From: Prunus persica
Taxonomy: Eukaryota > Streptophyta > Magnoliopsida > Rosales > Rosaceae
Length of the DNA: 64,000 nucleotides
Direction: 5' to 3'
NCBI RefSeq assembly: GCF_000346465.2
Contig: NC_034012.1
Span: 9,160,294 to 9,224,293 of the forward strand
Each line of letters opens with the position of its first letter. Position 1 is the first letter of the stretch. Both the position numbers and the translations under genes were made by a program. Below the pieces are notes generated by a model that was not told the DNA's origin, made no database searches, and was given only the letters and a program-made list of their open reading frames with translations. Positions 61,036-64,000 of the stretch are shown piece by piece.

Positions 61036-63116
61036 TCAATTGAAACATTGAATTTCACAAGTGTTTGAAGCCCTTGGGAACAATATAATTTCCATCAATA
61101 CCTCTAACGCGTCATCAAACTCCATATCAAAAGTCAAAATTTTCAACTCATTGAGGAGCTGGCCGTGCTCCAACAAATACTCTACCATCTCCATCTCATC
61201 TGACCCTCCCTTGAATCCCGATATGCAAATCGTCTTGAGGCATGAAGACAAACAAACAGGCACAAGCTCGGGTGGAGACCATTTATGTTCCAACTCATCT
61301 TCGTCATGAGCAGCATCGCATTTAATGTTCTAAAGATAGTTCAAAATATATGAGTTAAATAAAAATCCTTGAAAACTGAATACACATATATTTGCGGGAC
61401 ATCTTGTAGGACCCCTCCACTTGTATTCCAATGATCCGAACTGTCAATTGTCTAGGTATTTCTTTAAATATCATCTTTACAAAAAAATCAGTTGAAACTT
61501 GAATCCGCAACCGTTAAACCACTCAATTAAAAATTATTTTATTAGTCACAATTAGATGTCTTAATGGTTTTCAATTTGTCTAATTTTTTGCAATAATGAT
61601 CTTTTAATGAACACTTAAAAAATAGACACAGTATATTGAGCACCACATATATTTATATACAAATTATATATTAATATATATCCACACCATATATTTAGCG
61701 TAAAGGTAAATCCACTTAGACTTACAACTGCAAAGAGAAGATTTTCCAAATTGGGCGTTATCTTGAGCATGTTTGTCAGTGATTTCCATGAGCAGCATGC
61801 TAAGTGATTTAGCTCCAACTGGTTCAAATGATTGAATGTTGGCAAAGAACATTGATATTCGATGTGAGGATCCTGCATGGAACAATAAGTATATTAGGTC
61901 ATTTACCTCAGAAATTAAATATTTCGCCAGCATAATATATACGATATCAATACAATATAATGCTATTTGAACGACATTTATTTACCACCTTTCTAATGAA
62001 GGTAGACTCCATCTGTATTATAGAGAGGTGATCAACAATATAGTTAGTAAATATGGTACAAATAACAGCATTCATACAACATTAACACTGATAAATTCTA
62101 GCAATTGAAAAGACAACAGACCAGTAAGAGAGCAAGTTGAGTACACTTACCCCCAAAACTGGAACTACAAGTGACAGATGTTTAACATTGCTGATTTCTG
62201 CAAAAAGCCTCTGCACACGATCAACATCAGCAAGGACATCGGCAGGGTGGCCTTCATCCTCCTCACGCATTACACTGAAATCAATCTTGGCGTTGGTCAA
62301 GGATTTTGCACCCTTCAAACAATAGCTCGCCAAGAAGTTCTCCGTGAGATCCAAGTCTTCAAGACTTGGAACATCCGCGTTAACAAAAATCTTGTTCTCC
62401 CCTAGTGTCATAGCATGAGCAAACAAATATATTTTTAGTCTTTTTAGTTTCGGTGCGGAGATCGTTACATTCAAAACTTGATTCTCTTCAAGCCATCCAA
62501 GATCTCCATCTACAACCAAATCTTCGAGCGCAGGGCAGCAGGAAAAGAGCTTCTCGATTTGCTCGACATATTTTGGAAAATCGAATGTAATGTGGAGGGA
62601 CTTGAGCCTTGGGAAACAGTTTGATGTGGGAGGAGCAACGGCAGTAACATGCTCTCCCAGACTCAGCTTCAAAGTCTCCAAAGTCTTGCACACGAAAAGA
62701 TCTTGAGGCAACACAAGAAATTCGTGTGAATCGTCCCTCTCATCAAACTCAAGGTGGAGCTCAACAACATTACGCCTAAGGGCAGTGCAAATCCATCCAT
62801 TGATACGACCAACTATGCCGTCGAGATCGACACAGCAAAGATGAAATTTGTGAATGTTTGATGATCCGCGAAAGAGAAGGTATCGATCCACATACGCTGC
62901 AGTACCACCTGAATCCCATGCAGTTGACAACACAATTAGCTCTACAGTGGGAACAAGAGTCCACATATTCTTCCATCGATTTGATAAAAAGCAGGTCGTT
63001 ACAGCATCTGATGTTGGAAGGAAGGAAAGAATGTGGGAAATGATTGCATCTGGCAATGCACTGATCCTATCTTCAGTGCGTGCTTTGGGACACATTGACT
63101 TTGAGTTCGAATCCAT
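61036..63116 (-). CDS. F-box/FBD/LRR-repeat protein
   Basis: Three exons on the minus strand, 63116-62151, 61872-61726 and 61329-61036, join in frame to 468 residues. The F-box (about residues 16-55: DRISALPDAIISHILSFLPT, SDAVTTCFLSNRWKNMW) would bind the SKP1 part of an SCF ubiquitin ligase. The middle has irregular leucine-rich repeats (LKLSLGEHV, FPRLKSLHITF, LEDLVVDG, APKLKRLKIY, VPSLEDLDLTENF), the usual substrate-recognition part. The C-terminal exon gives the FBD domain (HKWSPPELVPVCLSSCLKTI, LLNELKILTFDMEF). The chosen start MDSNSKSMCPKART precedes the F-box closely; an upstream in-frame Met (63242) would add a hydrophobic stretch that the family lacks. The target is unknown; this is a large, fast-changing plant family. 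Confidence 0.88.
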
Positions 63117-64000
63117 CTCCAATGATATGTTCTCTGAGAGAAAAAAAAAAACATAATGTGCTAAGGGAGAAAACCCTTTGACAAAAAAAAGAAGAAGAAG
63201 GTGAAAACGCAAAGAAACCAATTTCGGTGGCTTATCAAGCATTGTACGCTTGTTTTAGTACCCATAGAAAATAAATTATTCGGTTTATGTCCTTTGGATA
63301 TTGCTTGTAAAGGGAGAAATTATAGAACAGTTTCACACATATATAAAAATAATTCATAAAAAATACAAAAGCAAAATTTATGTACACATATCAAACAAAG
63401 TAAAGGTTCCTACTTTCACGGGAATGGGGAAAGTAACTTTGAAAAAAAAAAAAGATTATAACATAAACGCATGAAACTCGGGAAGTTGTATCCATGAACC
63501 TAGAGAAAATTTGCTCCATAAAATTCTACACTTAAAAATTCAGTAAAAACTCTGCAAATTCTCAAATAAAATTATTTCACTAATCTTTTCTAGTCCTGTC
63601 AATGGATCCGGTTTTAATCCGAATCCAATACAAATCAGAATCCAATAATCATTAACCCAACAAATCATTAAATATTTACAGTTGGTCGTATGCTCATATA
63701 ATAATCCGACCAACTTAAGAAAATATTTAATATAATTTAATATAAATTTTACATGTGTGCAAGAGTAATTTGAGTTTTATATACATTTAGAACACACTTA
63801 AACTATTTATTTATACCCCAACAACAAATAAAAGCTAGTTATTTATAATAAAGTATCAATATTCAAAAAAAGAGAGTGCATAAACACAATAAAAGAACGA
63901 TATTACTAATGAGATTTTGATTTTTTTCTAGGTCTTAAACTGAATATGATCCCACTAACGGAGTCTTGTCCAGTGAAAAAAGGCCTTAATTTGCAAATCA
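63117..64000. other. Promoter side of the F-box gene and intergenic DNA
   Basis: AT-rich DNA without a supported gene. The first 150 bases are the probable 5' UTR and promoter of the F-box gene. I see nothing else that can be named. Confidence 0.5.

Overview
The window is nuclear DNA of a flowering plant. It has AT-rich intergenic DNA, GT-AG introns, host genes with clear plant relatives, LTR retrotransposons, MITEs and a 313-base assembly gap. The gene set and the retroelement style suggest a eudicot, perhaps Rosaceae, but that is only an inference; no marker in the window fixes the species.

Layout. 2.07-6.74 kb (+): eight-exon POLD3, the third subunit of DNA polymerase delta, intact to its PCNA-binding tail and with an E2F-type site just upstream. 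8.48-12.21 kb (-): a small UBTD-like protein with an acylation-type N terminus. 14.71-19.11 kb (-): a secreted or membrane NHL-repeat protein whose third exon carries several one-base indels. 21.41-23.87 kb (+): complete SEC61 alpha, the ER translocon channel. 24.82-26.56 kb: a 1.7-kb Copia-derived element with identical 234-bp LTRs and a perfect target-site duplication. 26.6-34.2 kb: gene-poor DNA with a Harbinger-type MITE, a likely Pack-MULE carrying a BEL1-like homeobox gene fragment, and a possible solo LTR. 34.23-45.47 kb: an 11.2-kb Ty3/gypsy (Tat/Ogre-like) element lying on the minus strand. 49.2-50.7 kb (+): a GIL1/IRKI-type DUF641 protein. 50.7-58 kb: gene-poor, with a 0.3-kb direct duplication and a (CT)48 microsatellite. 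58.0-60.7 kb (+): a methyltransferase pseudogene followed by its intact paralogue. 61.0-63.1 kb (-): an F-box/FBD/LRR protein.

The host genes are unrelated single-copy genes with separate roles (DNA replication, ER protein import, light/gravity signalling, ubiquitin ligation); only the two methyltransferase copies form a family cluster. The most unusual part is the gypsy element. Its LTRs differ at 3 of 1462 positions, yet it has lost reverse transcriptase, RNase H and the integrase core. Between its pol remnant and its 3' LTR it carries, in antisense, a spliced-looking gene with a plant mobile domain that is itself interrupted. The mini-Copia element and the Pack-MULE are two further cases of mobile DNA carrying pieces of other genes or elements. 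All structures were read by eye; exon borders come from splice signals and reading-frame continuity, without transcript evidence.
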